Below, piece by piece: positions 33,901 through 41,807 of a stretch of DNA of 64,000 nt. Made by a program: the position numbers and the translations under genes. The notes under the pieces are model-generated. The model did no database searches and was not told the origin of the DNA. It was given only the letters and a program-made list of their open reading frames with translations. How positions within the stretch are numbered: the stretch's first letter is position 1; every line of letters begins with the position of its first letter. Location: positions 1 to 64,000 of the forward strand of contig JBFWYO010000003.1 of NCBI GenBank assembly GCA_050186335.1. Reading direction: 5' to 3'. The DNA is from JBFWYO01 sp050186335 (GTDB lineage Bacteria; Pseudomonadota; Alphaproteobacteria; Bin65).

Positions 33901-34084
33901 TCGAGGCCATGGTGGCCGGATCGGCGCCGGGCCGGCTGGCCGAAATGCGGATGGTCGGGAAGTCGACGCTCGGCAGGCTGGCGACCGGCAGGAAATTGTA
34001 GGCGACCGCGCCGACCAGGAACAAACCGACCGCGAGCAGCGTGGTCGCCACCGGCCGCAGGATGAACGGGTAGGAGAAATTCAT
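30944..34084 (-). CDS. mdtC: RND efflux transporter, second inner membrane subunit (MdtC-like)
   Basis: A 1046-residue resistance-nodulation-division pump protein with twelve membrane spans and two large periplasmic loops. The proton-relay Asp pair is in SVGFVVDDAIVMIEN (TM4), and the TM10 Lys is in IVKKNGIMLVDFALE. N-terminal PFILRPVATTLLAVGLFLVG is typical. It follows the first RND gene after 9 bases. Two different RND subunits behind one adaptor are the hallmark of MdtABC, where they form a heterotrimer with unequal roles. It exports drugs, bile-salt-like or metal-chelating compounds in partnership with an outer membrane factor not encoded here. Confidence 0.88.
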   Translation of the reverse strand: MNFSYPFILRPVATTLLAVGLFLVGAVAYNFLPVASLPSVDFPTIRISASRPGADPATMASTVAAPLERRLGEIAGVTEISSYSSLGSTSITVQFDLDRNIDKAARDVQAAINASLADLPSDLGSAPSFRKANPAASPVLILALTSTTILPSAIYDAADSVIAQRIAQIEGVGDVSVSGAEQPAIRVRVNPAKLAAMGVSLEDVRTAIARANSVGPVGVIDGPGLGFTIATNDQLRTPREYDDLVVKVGADGKVVRLADLAGIDQGVRTSRSAAFFNRDPAVLLIITKQANANVIETVDRVRELLPELQRWIPPGIKISILTDRTSTIRASVRDMQFTLLASVFLVMLVVFAFLRRGILTLAAGVTVPLTLAGTCGAMWLSGFSIDNLSLMALAVSVGFVVDDAIVMIENFHRKLEQGLPPAQAALVGAREIGFTVISISLSLIAAFIPLLFMGGIVGRLFQEFSLTLTFAIVISTVVSLSVTPMICAHYVRKPAPRRSTRLHRAADRLSRGIMLAYAKSLRVVLRHQIATLIVLLGTIVLTVHYYAITPKGFFPQDDTGLVFGGTRASPEISYQAMVELQQRAAEIIMADPAVASVGSSVGGSGWGAVNFGRFFISLKPMAERGGLTTARVVARLRTKLAVVEGVRVFLTPSQDLRVGGRQTQSQYQFTLYGTDLDQLQQAAPRVLEKVRRLPGLVDVTIDREQGGLQVAIKIDRTTASRLGVRIQDINDALNNAFAERQISTIYTQRNQYRIILEVEPQFRRDPTDLSRIYVRGANNVQVPLTSLVTIEKGLSPLVVNHRSQFPAVTVSYNLSPGMTLDEAARSVSTAVAELHLPESIRTEFAGDAAAARGSTQSQPLLILAALVVVYIVLGILYESLAHPLTIISTLPAAGLGALLALRVFNAELTVIALIGIILLIGIVKKNGIMLVDFALERERREGLSANRAIYEACLVRFRPIMMTTMTALLGAVPLVIAEGPGAELRRPLGITIIGGLIVSQILTLYTTPVVYLLLDRMGKRLGGARSRLPKRLAPIAPARPASNAVD

Positions 34085-34093
34085 CGCCGGCGC

Positions 34094-37000
34094 CTACTCG
34101 GCCGGGCGCGAGACGGGCGGCGGCACGGCAGCGTCGAGCGCGAGCGAGAACGGCCGCTTGTCGCCGAACCAGCGTTGGCGCAAGCGTTCGACGGCGAGGT
34201 AGATCACCGGCGTCGTATACAGCGTCAGCAACTGGCTGAGCAGCAGGCCGCCGACGATGGTAATGCCGAGCGGGAACCGCAGCTCGGCGCCGGTGCCGTT
34301 TTCGAGCGCCAGCGGCAGCGCGCCAAACAAGGCGGCCAGCGTGGTCATCATGATCGGCCGGAAGCGCAGCGCGCAGGCACGCACGATGGCATCACGCGGC
34401 GACAGCTTGTCGACCCGCTCCGCCTCGAGCGCGAAATCGATCATCATGATGGCGTTCTTCTTGACGATCCCCATCAGCAGCACGATCCCGATCAGCGCCA
34501 CCACGGAAAGATCTTCGCCGCACACGAACAGCGCCAGCAGCGCGCCGACGCCGGCCGACGGCAAGGTGGACAGGATCGTGATCGGGTGGACGTAGCTCTC
34601 GTACAGCACGCCGAGCACGATATAGATCGCGATCACGGCCGCGAGGATCAGCCATGGCTGGCCTTCGAGCGACTTGGAGAATTCGGACGCATCGCCCGAA
34701 TAGCTGCCGGTAATGGCGGACGGAATCTCGAGCGCGCGCTGGGCGCGGGCAATCTGCGTGACCGCATCGCCGAGCGAGGCGTGCGGCGGCAGGTTGAAGC
34801 TGATGGTGACCGACGGGAATTGTTCCTGATGCGCGATCGCCAACGGGCCGCTGCCGTATTCGATGGTGGCGATCTGCGACAGCGGCACCTGCGTGCCGGT
34901 GGTCGAGGGCACGTAGAGCCTGCCCAGCGACGACGTATCGAGCTGATAGCGCGGCAGCGCCTCGAGTACCACGCGGTACTGATTGGCCTGGCCGAAAATG
35001 GTCGAAATCTGGCGCTGGCCGAAGGCGTTGTTCAGCGCGTCGGTGACCGACTGCATGGACACGCCGACGCGGCCGGCGATCTCGCGATCGACCTTTATAA
35101 TTGCGCGCGGCCCACCCTGCTGCGATTCCTCGACGACATCGCGCAGCAGCGGATTGCTGCGCAGCCGATCGGCCAGGCGCTTGGCCCAATCGACCACTTC
35201 GGCCGAGTCGGTGCCGGTCAGGGTATATTGGTACTGGCCGCGCGCGACGCGCGTACTGATCTGGATATCCTGCACCGGCTGGAAGAACGCCAGCGCGCCG
35301 GGCACGGTATCGGCGCGCTTTTTCAACCGCTCGACGATCGCGTCGACGAACTCGCTGCGCTCGCTGCGCGATTTGAGCACGATCGTCAGACGGCTGGTAT
35401 TGGGCGCCGGATTCGACGTACTCACGCCGACCACGGCGACGACGCCGAGGACCGCCGGATCCTTGCGCAGTTCGTCGACCACGCGGGCCTGCATCTTCTG
35501 CGTCTCTTCGAACGAGATTTCCGGCCCGCCCTCGACCACCGCGCCGATCAGGCTGGTGTCCTGCAGCGGCAGAAAGCCCTTTGGCACCGCCACGTAGAGC
35601 AGGATCGTGACGGCCAGCGTGCCGGCGGTGACCAGCAGCGTGAGTTTCTCGCGCCGCAGCACCCATTGCAGGGTCGAAGCATAGTACCGATCGACCGCGT
35701 CCATCGCCGCCTGCACCCGCAGTGCCGCGGCGCCTTGCGCTTTCTTCTCCCGCTTATGGCGCAGCATGCGGCTGCACATCATCGGCGTCAGGGTCAGCGA
35801 GACGATCGCGGAAACCACGACGGCGATGGTCAGCGTCAACGCGAACTCGCGGAACATGCGCCCCACAAGTCCGGTCATGAACAGCAGCGGGATGAAAACG
35901 GCGATCAGCGAGACGGTCAGCGAAATGATCGTGAAGCCGATCTCGCGCGAGCCCCGTTCCGAGGCCTCCATCGCGGTTTCGCCCTTCTCCATATGTCGGA
36001 CGATGTTCTCGATCATCACGATCGCATCGTCGACCACGAATCCGGTGCCGATGGTCAGCGCCATCAGGGACAGATTGTCGAGGCTGAAGCCGCAGAACCA
36101 CATGACGCCGAACGTGGCGATCAGCGACAACGGCAGGGCCACGCCGGCGATCATCGTGGCGCGCAGCGTGCGCAGGAACAGCAGCACGACGAGCACCACG
36201 AGGCCGACCGCCAGCATGAGCGTGAACTGAACGTCGTGGATCGAGGCTCGGATGGTCGAGGTACGGTCCTGCACCACGGTCAGCGACACGCCGGTCGGCA
36301 TCGCCTTGCGCAGCCCGGGCAAGGTGGCGAGCACTTTCTCGACCGTTTCGATGACGTTGGCGCCGGGCTGCCGCTGCACGTTGACGATCACCGCCGGCCG
36401 GCCCTGGAACCAGCCGAACACCTTATTGTTTTCGAGCCCGTCGACGATGTCGGCGACGTCGCGCAGCAGCACCGGCGCGCCGTTGCGATAGGCGATGATG
36501 ACCTGCCCGTAGGCGTCGGACGTCGTCAACTGGTCGTTCGACGCGATGGTGTAGGACTGATAGGTGCCGTCGAGCGACCCCTTGGGGCCGGCGACGTTGG
36601 AGGCGACGATCGCGGTGCGGATGTCCTCCATCGAAATGCCGTACGAGGCCAGGCGCGTCAGATCGACCTGCACGCGGATCGCCGGCTTGATGCCGCCGTC
36701 GATCGACACCCGACCGACGCCCGAGACTTCGGCCAGCCGCTGCGACATCAGCGTATCGGCCAGATCGCTGAGCTGGCGGATCGGCAGCGTATCGGAGGTC
36801 AGCGCCAGCGTGACGACCGGCGCATCGGCCGGATTCACCTTCGAATAGGACGGCGGATAGGACAAGGTCCGCGGCAGCACCGAACCCGCCGCATTGATCG
36901 CCGCCTGGACGTCCTGCGCGGCGCCGTCGATGTCGCGGCCGAGATCGAATTGCAGCGTGATCTGGCTGATGCCGAACGAGCTCGACGAGGTCATCGCGGT

Positions 37001-37231
37001 CAGCGCGGGGATCTGGCCGAACTGGCGCTCGAGCGGACCGGTGACGAGTGCGGCCACGGTTTCCGGGCTGGCGCCGGGAATCTGCGTGGTCACCTGGATG
37101 GTCGGGAAATCGACCTGCGGCAGAGACGACACCGGCAGCGCGCGGTACCCAAGCAACCCGGCCAGCAGCACCGCCACGCCCAACAGCGTGGTGGCGATCG
37201 GCCGCCGGATGAAGGGTGCCGAGACGTTCAT
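34094..37231 (-). CDS. mdtB: RND efflux transporter, first inner membrane subunit (MdtB-like)
   Basis: A 1045-residue RND pump protein, about as long as its downstream partner and of the same architecture. Asp pair: GTGFVVDDAIVMIENIV. TM10: MGIVKKNAIMMIDFALE. Its first codon overlaps the adaptor stop (ATGA), so adaptor and pump are translationally coupled. In MdtABC both B and C subunits are needed for the full substrate range. Assignment of B versus C is by gene order. Confidence 0.88.
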   Translation of the reverse strand: MNVSAPFIRRPIATTLLGVAVLLAGLLGYRALPVSSLPQVDFPTIQVTTQIPGASPETVAALVTGPLERQFGQIPALTAMTSSSSFGISQITLQFDLGRDIDGAAQDVQAAINAAGSVLPRTLSYPPSYSKVNPADAPVVTLALTSDTLPIRQLSDLADTLMSQRLAEVSGVGRVSIDGGIKPAIRVQVDLTRLASYGISMEDIRTAIVASNVAGPKGSLDGTYQSYTIASNDQLTTSDAYGQVIIAYRNGAPVLLRDVADIVDGLENNKVFGWFQGRPAVIVNVQRQPGANVIETVEKVLATLPGLRKAMPTGVSLTVVQDRTSTIRASIHDVQFTLMLAVGLVVLVVLLFLRTLRATMIAGVALPLSLIATFGVMWFCGFSLDNLSLMALTIGTGFVVDDAIVMIENIVRHMEKGETAMEASERGSREIGFTIISLTVSLIAVFIPLLFMTGLVGRMFREFALTLTIAVVVSAIVSLTLTPMMCSRMLRHKREKKAQGAAALRVQAAMDAVDRYYASTLQWVLRREKLTLLVTAGTLAVTILLYVAVPKGFLPLQDTSLIGAVVEGGPEISFEETQKMQARVVDELRKDPAVLGVVAVVGVSTSNPAPNTSRLTIVLKSRSERSEFVDAIVERLKKRADTVPGALAFFQPVQDIQISTRVARGQYQYTLTGTDSAEVVDWAKRLADRLRSNPLLRDVVEESQQGGPRAIIKVDREIAGRVGVSMQSVTDALNNAFGQRQISTIFGQANQYRVVLEALPRYQLDTSSLGRLYVPSTTGTQVPLSQIATIEYGSGPLAIAHQEQFPSVTISFNLPPHASLGDAVTQIARAQRALEIPSAITGSYSGDASEFSKSLEGQPWLILAAVIAIYIVLGVLYESYVHPITILSTLPSAGVGALLALFVCGEDLSVVALIGIVLLMGIVKKNAIMMIDFALEAERVDKLSPRDAIVRACALRFRPIMMTTLAALFGALPLALENGTGAELRFPLGITIVGGLLLSQLLTLYTTPVIYLAVERLRQRWFGDKRPFSLALDAAVPPPVSRPAE

Positions 37232-38538
37232 TGCGTGTTGCGGCGTTCCGCATCGGGCCGCGTCCGCGGCGGCGTGCTCCGTCCATCGTCGGTCTGCTGG
37301 GTGGCATTGCTCGGCCGCCGGCGGCGCTGATCGTCGCCCGATGGCGTCGTGCCGGTCGGCGGCGTGCCCGGCGGCGTTACGCCCATCGGCGCCGTGCCGG
37401 ACGGCGTGATGCGCACCTTGCTGCCCTCCATCAGGCGCGCGAAGCCGCTGGTGACGACCTTATCGTTAGCCGCCACGCCCTTGGCGATCACCGCCTGCAC
37501 GTCGTTCTGCTGGCCGACCGTGATCAGACGGACCGTGACCGTATTGTCGTCCTTGACCAGATAGACGAACGAGCCGCGCGGCCCGCGCTGCACGGCCGCC
37601 GTCGGCACCACGACGACCTGCTGAAGCGTATCGACCAGCAGGCGCACGTTGATGAACTGCCCCGGCCACAGGCGCAGATCGGCGTTCGGAAACTCGGCCT
37701 TGAGCAGCACCGTGCCGGTGGTCGGATCGACTTGGTTGTCGACTGCCTGCAACACGCCGCGGTCGACCACCGTCTTGCCATCCGGCGCCATCGCCTCGTT
37801 GCTCAGCTTCGCCTTGGCCATCGCGGCGGTGACTTGCGACAATTGCTGTTGCGGGATGGTGTAGAACACCGAGATCGGCTTGAGCTGGGTGATCACCACC
37901 AGGCCGGTCGCGTCGGACGATTTGACGATATTGCCTTCGTCGACCTTGCGGATGCCGATGCGGCCCGAAATCGGCGCGCGGATCGTGCTATACGCAACGT
38001 ACGCCTTGGCGCTGTCGATCGCCGCATCGTCGAGCTGAACCTGCGCGATGCGCTGCTGGACCAGCGCGCGTTGCGCGTCGAGTTGCTGGCGCGGCACCGC
38101 GCTGCTGCGCGCGAGCGTCTCGAAGCGTTCGAGATCCAGCCGCGCGTTGGCCAACAGGGACTCGTCCTGCGCCTTCTTGGCGATCGCCTGATCGAGTTGC
38201 GCCTTGTAAAGAGTCGGATCCAGTTCGAACAGGATATCGCCCTGCTTGACGTCGTCGCCTTCGTTGAAGGCGATCTTCATCAGCTTGCCGTCGACCTGCG
38301 AGCGCACCGTCACCGTATTGAGCGCCTTCGCGGTGCCGACGCCGTCCAGATAGACCGGCACGTCCGCGTGCCGGGCGGTGGCGATCAGGATCGGCACCAC
38401 CTCGTCGGGCGAGACCTGTCGGAAGCTTGGCCGTTGCGCCGGGGTTTGCGGCTGTTGCCAGACGACGGCGGCCGCGACCACGGTGGTCGTGACCAGGATG
38501 GCGGAACCGATGACAAGCAAGCGGCGCGAACGTTTCAT
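37228..38538 (-). CDS. mdtA: RND efflux periplasmic adaptor (MdtA-like)
   Basis: A 436-residue membrane-fusion protein. A single N-terminal anchor (LLVIGSAILVTTTVVAAAVVW) is followed by the barrel-sandwich/lipoyl domain (TVRSQVDGKLMKIAFNEGDDVKQGD), an alpha hairpin, VAYSTIRAPISGRIG and a beta-barrel domain (VFYTIPQQQLSQV). The last 60 residues are an unusual Pro/Thr/Gly-rich, then Arg/Asp-rich tail (PPGTPPTGTTPSGDDQRRRR), probably disordered. It is first in the operon. The promoter must lie in the 418-bp region upstream. No local regulator or TolC-type gene was found. Confidence 0.88.
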   Translation of the reverse strand: MKRSRRLLVIGSAILVTTTVVAAAVVWQQPQTPAQRPSFRQVSPDEVVPILIATARHADVPVYLDGVGTAKALNTVTVRSQVDGKLMKIAFNEGDDVKQGDILFELDPTLYKAQLDQAIAKKAQDESLLANARLDLERFETLARSSAVPRQQLDAQRALVQQRIAQVQLDDAAIDSAKAYVAYSTIRAPISGRIGIRKVDEGNIVKSSDATGLVVITQLKPISVFYTIPQQQLSQVTAAMAKAKLSNEAMAPDGKTVVDRGVLQAVDNQVDPTTGTVLLKAEFPNADLRLWPGQFINVRLLVDTLQQVVVVPTAAVQRGPRGSFVYLVKDDNTVTVRLITVGQQNDVQAVIAKGVAANDKVVTSGFARLMEGSKVRITPSGTAPMGVTPPGTPPTGTTPSGDDQRRRRPSNATQQTDDGRSTPPRTRPDAERRNTQ

Positions 38539-38956
38539 GACGGACCGTGCAATATGGAAGACTCGGCGAACGTCGAAACAGGGGCGTGTGCGCCGGCGCG
38601 TGCGAGCGAACCTCGCCGCAACACACTAGGCTCGCGTCTGTTCCGGAAGAAGCCCGATTTGGTAACAGTTTGTTGCGGCTGAAGCGGCGGAAACCATGCG
38701 CAAATCGGGCTCCGCCGGCCCGCGAATCGCCGCACCCGAGACGCCTCAAAGGCTGGACTGTTCGACATTTCGAAACCGCTCCCGGATAAGCTTCATGGGC
38801 GGCACATTTGAGTGCGGCGCGGCATCGCCGCCGCCCCGGCGCAGCGCCATATCGTTTATACGAGCGCCATGAGCGTTCCAGTACCCGGCCGCGCCCCGCC
38901 TAACCGGAACACGACTTATTTGACGCGCCGCTGCAACGGCCTGGGCCGGGTCGGCG
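38539..38956. other. Gene-free region upstream of the efflux operon
   Basis: 418 bases between the adaptor start and the amidase stop. It should hold the efflux promoter. TGGTAACAGTTTGTTG near 38658-38673 is AT-richer than its surroundings and could be part of a control site, but it is not symmetric enough to call. No convincing small gene or RNA seen. Confidence 0.5.
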
Positions 38957-40363
38957 TCAGATGCCGCGCGGCGGGACGCCGAGACGTTGCCGGGCAGTGC
39001 CGAGAATTTTCTCGGCCGCCAGGGCCGCGCCCAGCAATGCATCCTCGTGGTGGCCTCGCGCCATCAATTGCAGCCCGACCGGCATGGCGGCGGCATCGAG
39101 GGCGACCGGCATGCTGATCGCGCACAGGCCCAGATAGCTGGCGAAGGCATTGTTGCGCGCGGCGCCGAGATGCGCCGGTCGATAGTTTTCCACTTTGGAC
39201 ATGGCATCGATGGCGGGCGGCGTTACGACCACGGACGGGAATGCAACGACGTCGATGGTCCCGAGGCGCGCGTCGATGCTCGCCGCGGCTTCGCGAATGA
39301 CGCGCTTGCGCGCCAGATACTCGTGTGCCGGCAGATTGACCGCGTCGTTCATGCGCTGGCGGATGACCGGATCGAGCTTGGGCAACCAGTCGGGCAGTTC
39401 GGCCGAGAGAAATTCGTAGAACTCCGGCGGTGTCAGGCCGCCTTTCAAAAACATCGGCGCGATGCGATCGAATTCGGGAAACGCGAAAGGCACCAGCCTG
39501 GCGCCCGCGCGACTGAATTCGTCGAGGGCAGTGCGCACGCCTTCGGCAATGCCTGGCGAGCAACCATCCCAAATGGCGCCTTCGGGTACGCCGATGCGCA
39601 AATACGCCGGATCGGCAGGCTGCGTGCCGGCGGCGGGGCTCGCGTTGTTCACATGCATCGGATCGAGCGCGCGGAACGCGTAAGCCGCATCGGCCACGGT
39701 GCGCGTCAGAATGCCGGTCGTATCGAGCGACGGGCTGATCGGCAGCACGCCGTCGGTCGGCCAGCGGCCGAACGTGGTTTTCAAACCGACCGTGCCGGTC
39801 ATGCTTGCCGGGATACGGACCGAGCCGGCCGTATCGGTGCCGAGCGCCACGAAGGCGGTGCCGGTCGCCAGACTTACGCCGGCGCCGCTGGACGATCCGC
39901 CCGGCACGCGCGGCGCGTCCGCGCCCCACGGATTGATCGGCGTTTCCCAGTGCGGGTTGACGCCGACAGCGCCGTAGGCGAATTCGACCGTGTGAGTCTT
40001 GCCGGCGACGACTGCCAATTGCCGGCGCAAGGTTTGGACCAGCCGTCCGTCGCGTTCCCATTTTGTCGGCAGACGAGTCGGCGAGCCGGCAAAGATCGGC
40101 CAGCCGGTCAGGCCGAAAAGATCTTTGACCGAAACCGGAATGCCCTGCAGCGGTCCCAAATCATAGTGCGCGGCAAACGCCCGGTCGGCGAGCTCGGCCG
40201 CCTTGCGGCCCGCGGCCGAATCCCAAATCTTGTAGGCACCCAGACTTTCGCCGGTGCGCGCGTAATTCGCGATTGCCCGTTCGATCAAGTCGCGCGCTGC
40301 GATCGTGCCATCGCGCAGCCCGGCGGCGATCTCGGCCAATGGCCGGTCGTCATTTGCCTTCAT
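38957..40363 (-). CDS. Amidase-signature family hydrolase
   Basis: A 468-residue amidase-signature enzyme hydrolysing C-N amide bonds in the cytoplasm. The Ser-cisSer-Lys triad is visible: Lys in AVVAGKTHTVEFAYGA, cis-Ser in GGSSSGAGVSLATG and the nucleophile in ALGTDTAGSVRIPAS. The C-terminal part has PSVVVTPPAID and MPVGLQLMARGHHEDALL. Length and order match bacterial AtzF/GatA-like amidases; the lack of gatC/gatB nearby excludes the aminoacyl-tRNA amidotransferase. It lies just outside the left tRNA-Gly repeat and reads away from it. Confidence 0.87.
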   Translation of the reverse strand: MKANDDRPLAEIAAGLRDGTIAARDLIERAIANYARTGESLGAYKIWDSAAGRKAAELADRAFAAHYDLGPLQGIPVSVKDLFGLTGWPIFAGSPTRLPTKWERDGRLVQTLRRQLAVVAGKTHTVEFAYGAVGVNPHWETPINPWGADAPRVPGGSSSGAGVSLATGTAFVALGTDTAGSVRIPASMTGTVGLKTTFGRWPTDGVLPISPSLDTTGILTRTVADAAYAFRALDPMHVNNASPAAGTQPADPAYLRIGVPEGAIWDGCSPGIAEGVRTALDEFSRAGARLVPFAFPEFDRIAPMFLKGGLTPPEFYEFLSAELPDWLPKLDPVIRQRMNDAVNLPAHEYLARKRVIREAAASIDARLGTIDVVAFPSVVVTPPAIDAMSKVENYRPAHLGAARNNAFASYLGLCAISMPVALDAAAMPVGLQLMARGHHEDALLGAALAAEKILGTARQRLGVPPRGI

Positions 40364-40448
40364 GAAACCCTGCTTGTCTTGAAAGGCTCGACATGCGGCC
40401 GAGCCCGAGATCGGTAGGCGGTTTTATCGGCAGGTCGATTGCGGCGGA

Positions 40449-40550
40449 CGGCGCGGCCTGTACAGCGCGGCTGGAGCGGGTGAAGGGAATCGAACCCTCG
40501 TCGTAAGCTTGGGAAGCTTCTGCTCTGCCATTGAGCTACACCCGCATGCC
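40449..40550. repeat. 102-bp direct repeat, left copy (contains tRNA-Gly)
   Basis: Identical base for base to 46498-46599. It contains the whole tRNA-Gly gene, 23 bases on its 3' side and 5 on its 5' side. Beyond the exact part, similarity continues on the tRNA promoter side for roughly 50 bases with mismatches. Confidence 0.95.
40472..40545 (-). tRNA. tRNA-Gly (anticodon CCC), copy 1
   Basis: 74 nt including an encoded 3' CCA. The acceptor GCGGGTG pairs with CACCCGC, the D arm is GCTC/GAGC, the anticodon loop TTCCCAA gives CCC, and the T arm has GGTTCGATT. The first anticodon-stem pair appears to be a G-A mismatch. It is identical to the copy at 46521-46594 and has its own promoter. Confidence 0.95.
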
Positions 40551-40570
40551 CGGGTGGTCCGGCAAAACGA

Positions 40571-40599
40571 TGATTACCCGCCGCAGCGGCTGGGCGCAA
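40571..40599 (-). promoter_or_regulatory. Promoter of tRNA-Gly copy 1
   Basis: On the minus strand TTGCGC and TAATCA hexamers are separated by 17 bases; the -10 lies 25 bases before the tRNA. Copy 2 has the same hexamers and spacing but a different spacer sequence, which supports the reading. Confidence 0.65.
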
Positions 40600-40679
40600 G
40601 GGTCGTCGCCGGGGCTCGTTTGACCTTTGTGACCGGCGTCCATGCAGGCTAATGTTTCCGCCTATTCCATCGGTATGTC

Positions 40680-41723
40680 ATGAATATTTCATCCGACGCC
40701 GCCAAGCCGGTTCCCGTGTCCACCCTGGACGACCTGCTGTCGCGCCGGCTCGCGTTCAAGACCGACGACTCCGGCCGCGCACGCGACTATCTGGCGCGAG
40801 CATTCCCGACCCACAGTCTCAACATCGAACGCAGCCACGCCAGGTTGCAATTTGAACACCGCGGCGCCGATCTGGGGGCGGCTTCTTTCCACCGGTTGCA
40901 GTACGGCAGCCGCGTGACCGTCAATGTACCGCCGCTGGAACGCTGTTATCTGTTGCATCTGACATTGGCCGGCGCCTGCGAGATTTCCCAGGAACGGAAA
41001 TCCATCGTCGTGGCACCGGGCCAACTTGTGGTGATGAATCCGACAATGTCTTTCCGGAAAGTTTGGCTGGTGGATTCCAATCAATTGATTCTGCGCGTCG
41101 ATCGCGCGTTCCTGGAACGGCATTTCATGCTCGACGCCGACCTCGGTGCGCCTACGTCAATCGATTTCGAGTTCGTGTCCGTCGATGCCGCTCAGCATGC
41201 GCCGAGCCTGACCCGGTTCATCCACATGATCTGCAGCGAGTTAAATGCTGACGAGACTCAACTGCGCAACCCGTGCGTCAAACGCCAGATCGTCGGCGGG
41301 CTGGCCGCGCTGCTGCTGAATTCCTTGCCGCACAGCGGCAGCCGGCTGTTGCAGAGCGCGGACTCGGGCGCAGCGCCGTTCTTCGTGCGGCGCGCAAAAC
41401 AATTCATCGCACAACATGCAAGGGAGCCGCTCGATCTGGCGGCATTGGTGCGCGCATCCGGCGTCAGCGCGCGCGCGTTGCACCAGGGCTTCCGGCGGTT
41501 TTGCCGGACCACGCCGATGGCGTACTTGCGCGATGTGCGGCTGGATAACGCGCGACGCGAATTGGCCGTATCGTGCCGGCGCGAAACAAAGGTTACCGAC
41601 GTCGCTACCGAATGCGGCTTCATGCATCTGGGACGCTTTGCCAAAGCCTATCGTGCGCGGTTCGGCGAAACGCCGTCACAGACCATCCGACGCACATCGA
41701 TCGACGACCGTGACGGCAATTGA
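40680..41723 (+). CDS. AraC-family transcriptional regulator
   Basis: A 347-residue regulator. The N-terminal 200 residues are an AraC-binding-like cupin sensor (FHRLQYGSRVTVNVPPLERCYLLHLTLAG, read in pieces, and IVVAPGQLVVMNP). The C-terminal 100 residues carry two helix-turn-helix motifs: LDLAALVRASGVSARALHQG, then TKVTDVATECGFMHLGRFAK followed by YRARFGETPSQT. It is the first gene of the tRNA-bounded cassette and lies 84 bases upstream of the oxidoreductase gene on the same strand. The N-terminal type is common in regulators of aromatic-acid catabolism, so it probably activates the four genes after it. Confidence 0.85.
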   Translation: MNISSDAAKPVPVSTLDDLLSRRLAFKTDDSGRARDYLARAFPTHSLNIERSHARLQFEHRGADLGAASFHRLQYGSRVTVNVPPLERCYLLHLTLAGACEISQERKSIVVAPGQLVVMNPTMSFRKVWLVDSNQLILRVDRAFLERHFMLDADLGAPTSIDFEFVSVDAAQHAPSLTRFIHMICSELNADETQLRNPCVKRQIVGGLAALLLNSLPHSGSRLLQSADSGAAPFFVRRAKQFIAQHAREPLDLAALVRASGVSARALHQGFRRFCRTTPMAYLRDVRLDNARRELAVSCRRETKVTDVATECGFMHLGRFAKAYRARFGETPSQTIRRTSIDDRDGN

Positions 41724-41807
41724 CCGTTCGGTAAATCACGCGAAAATTGGCTGATCCGTGCGGGAAGCGGATTGATCGCGGACTAGCACGCGACATTTAC
41801 TGCACTG

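Noticed and set aside
30290..37330. A 2,346-codon open frame on the plus strand opposite the efflux genes
   Set aside because: It is the antisense shadow of two RND genes in high-GC DNA. Its translation is rich in Arg, Asp, His and Gln with no domain, while the minus-strand frames encode full RND proteins with all key motifs.
38640..38680. TGGTAACAGTTTGTTG as a fourth TetR operator
   Set aside because: It contains GGTAAC but lacks the GGTTA arm at the spacing seen in the three sites at 24-28 kb.
38957..40363. Amidase as GatA of the aminoacyl-tRNA amidotransferase
   Set aside because: gatB and gatC are absent nearby and the C-terminal region matches general amidases.
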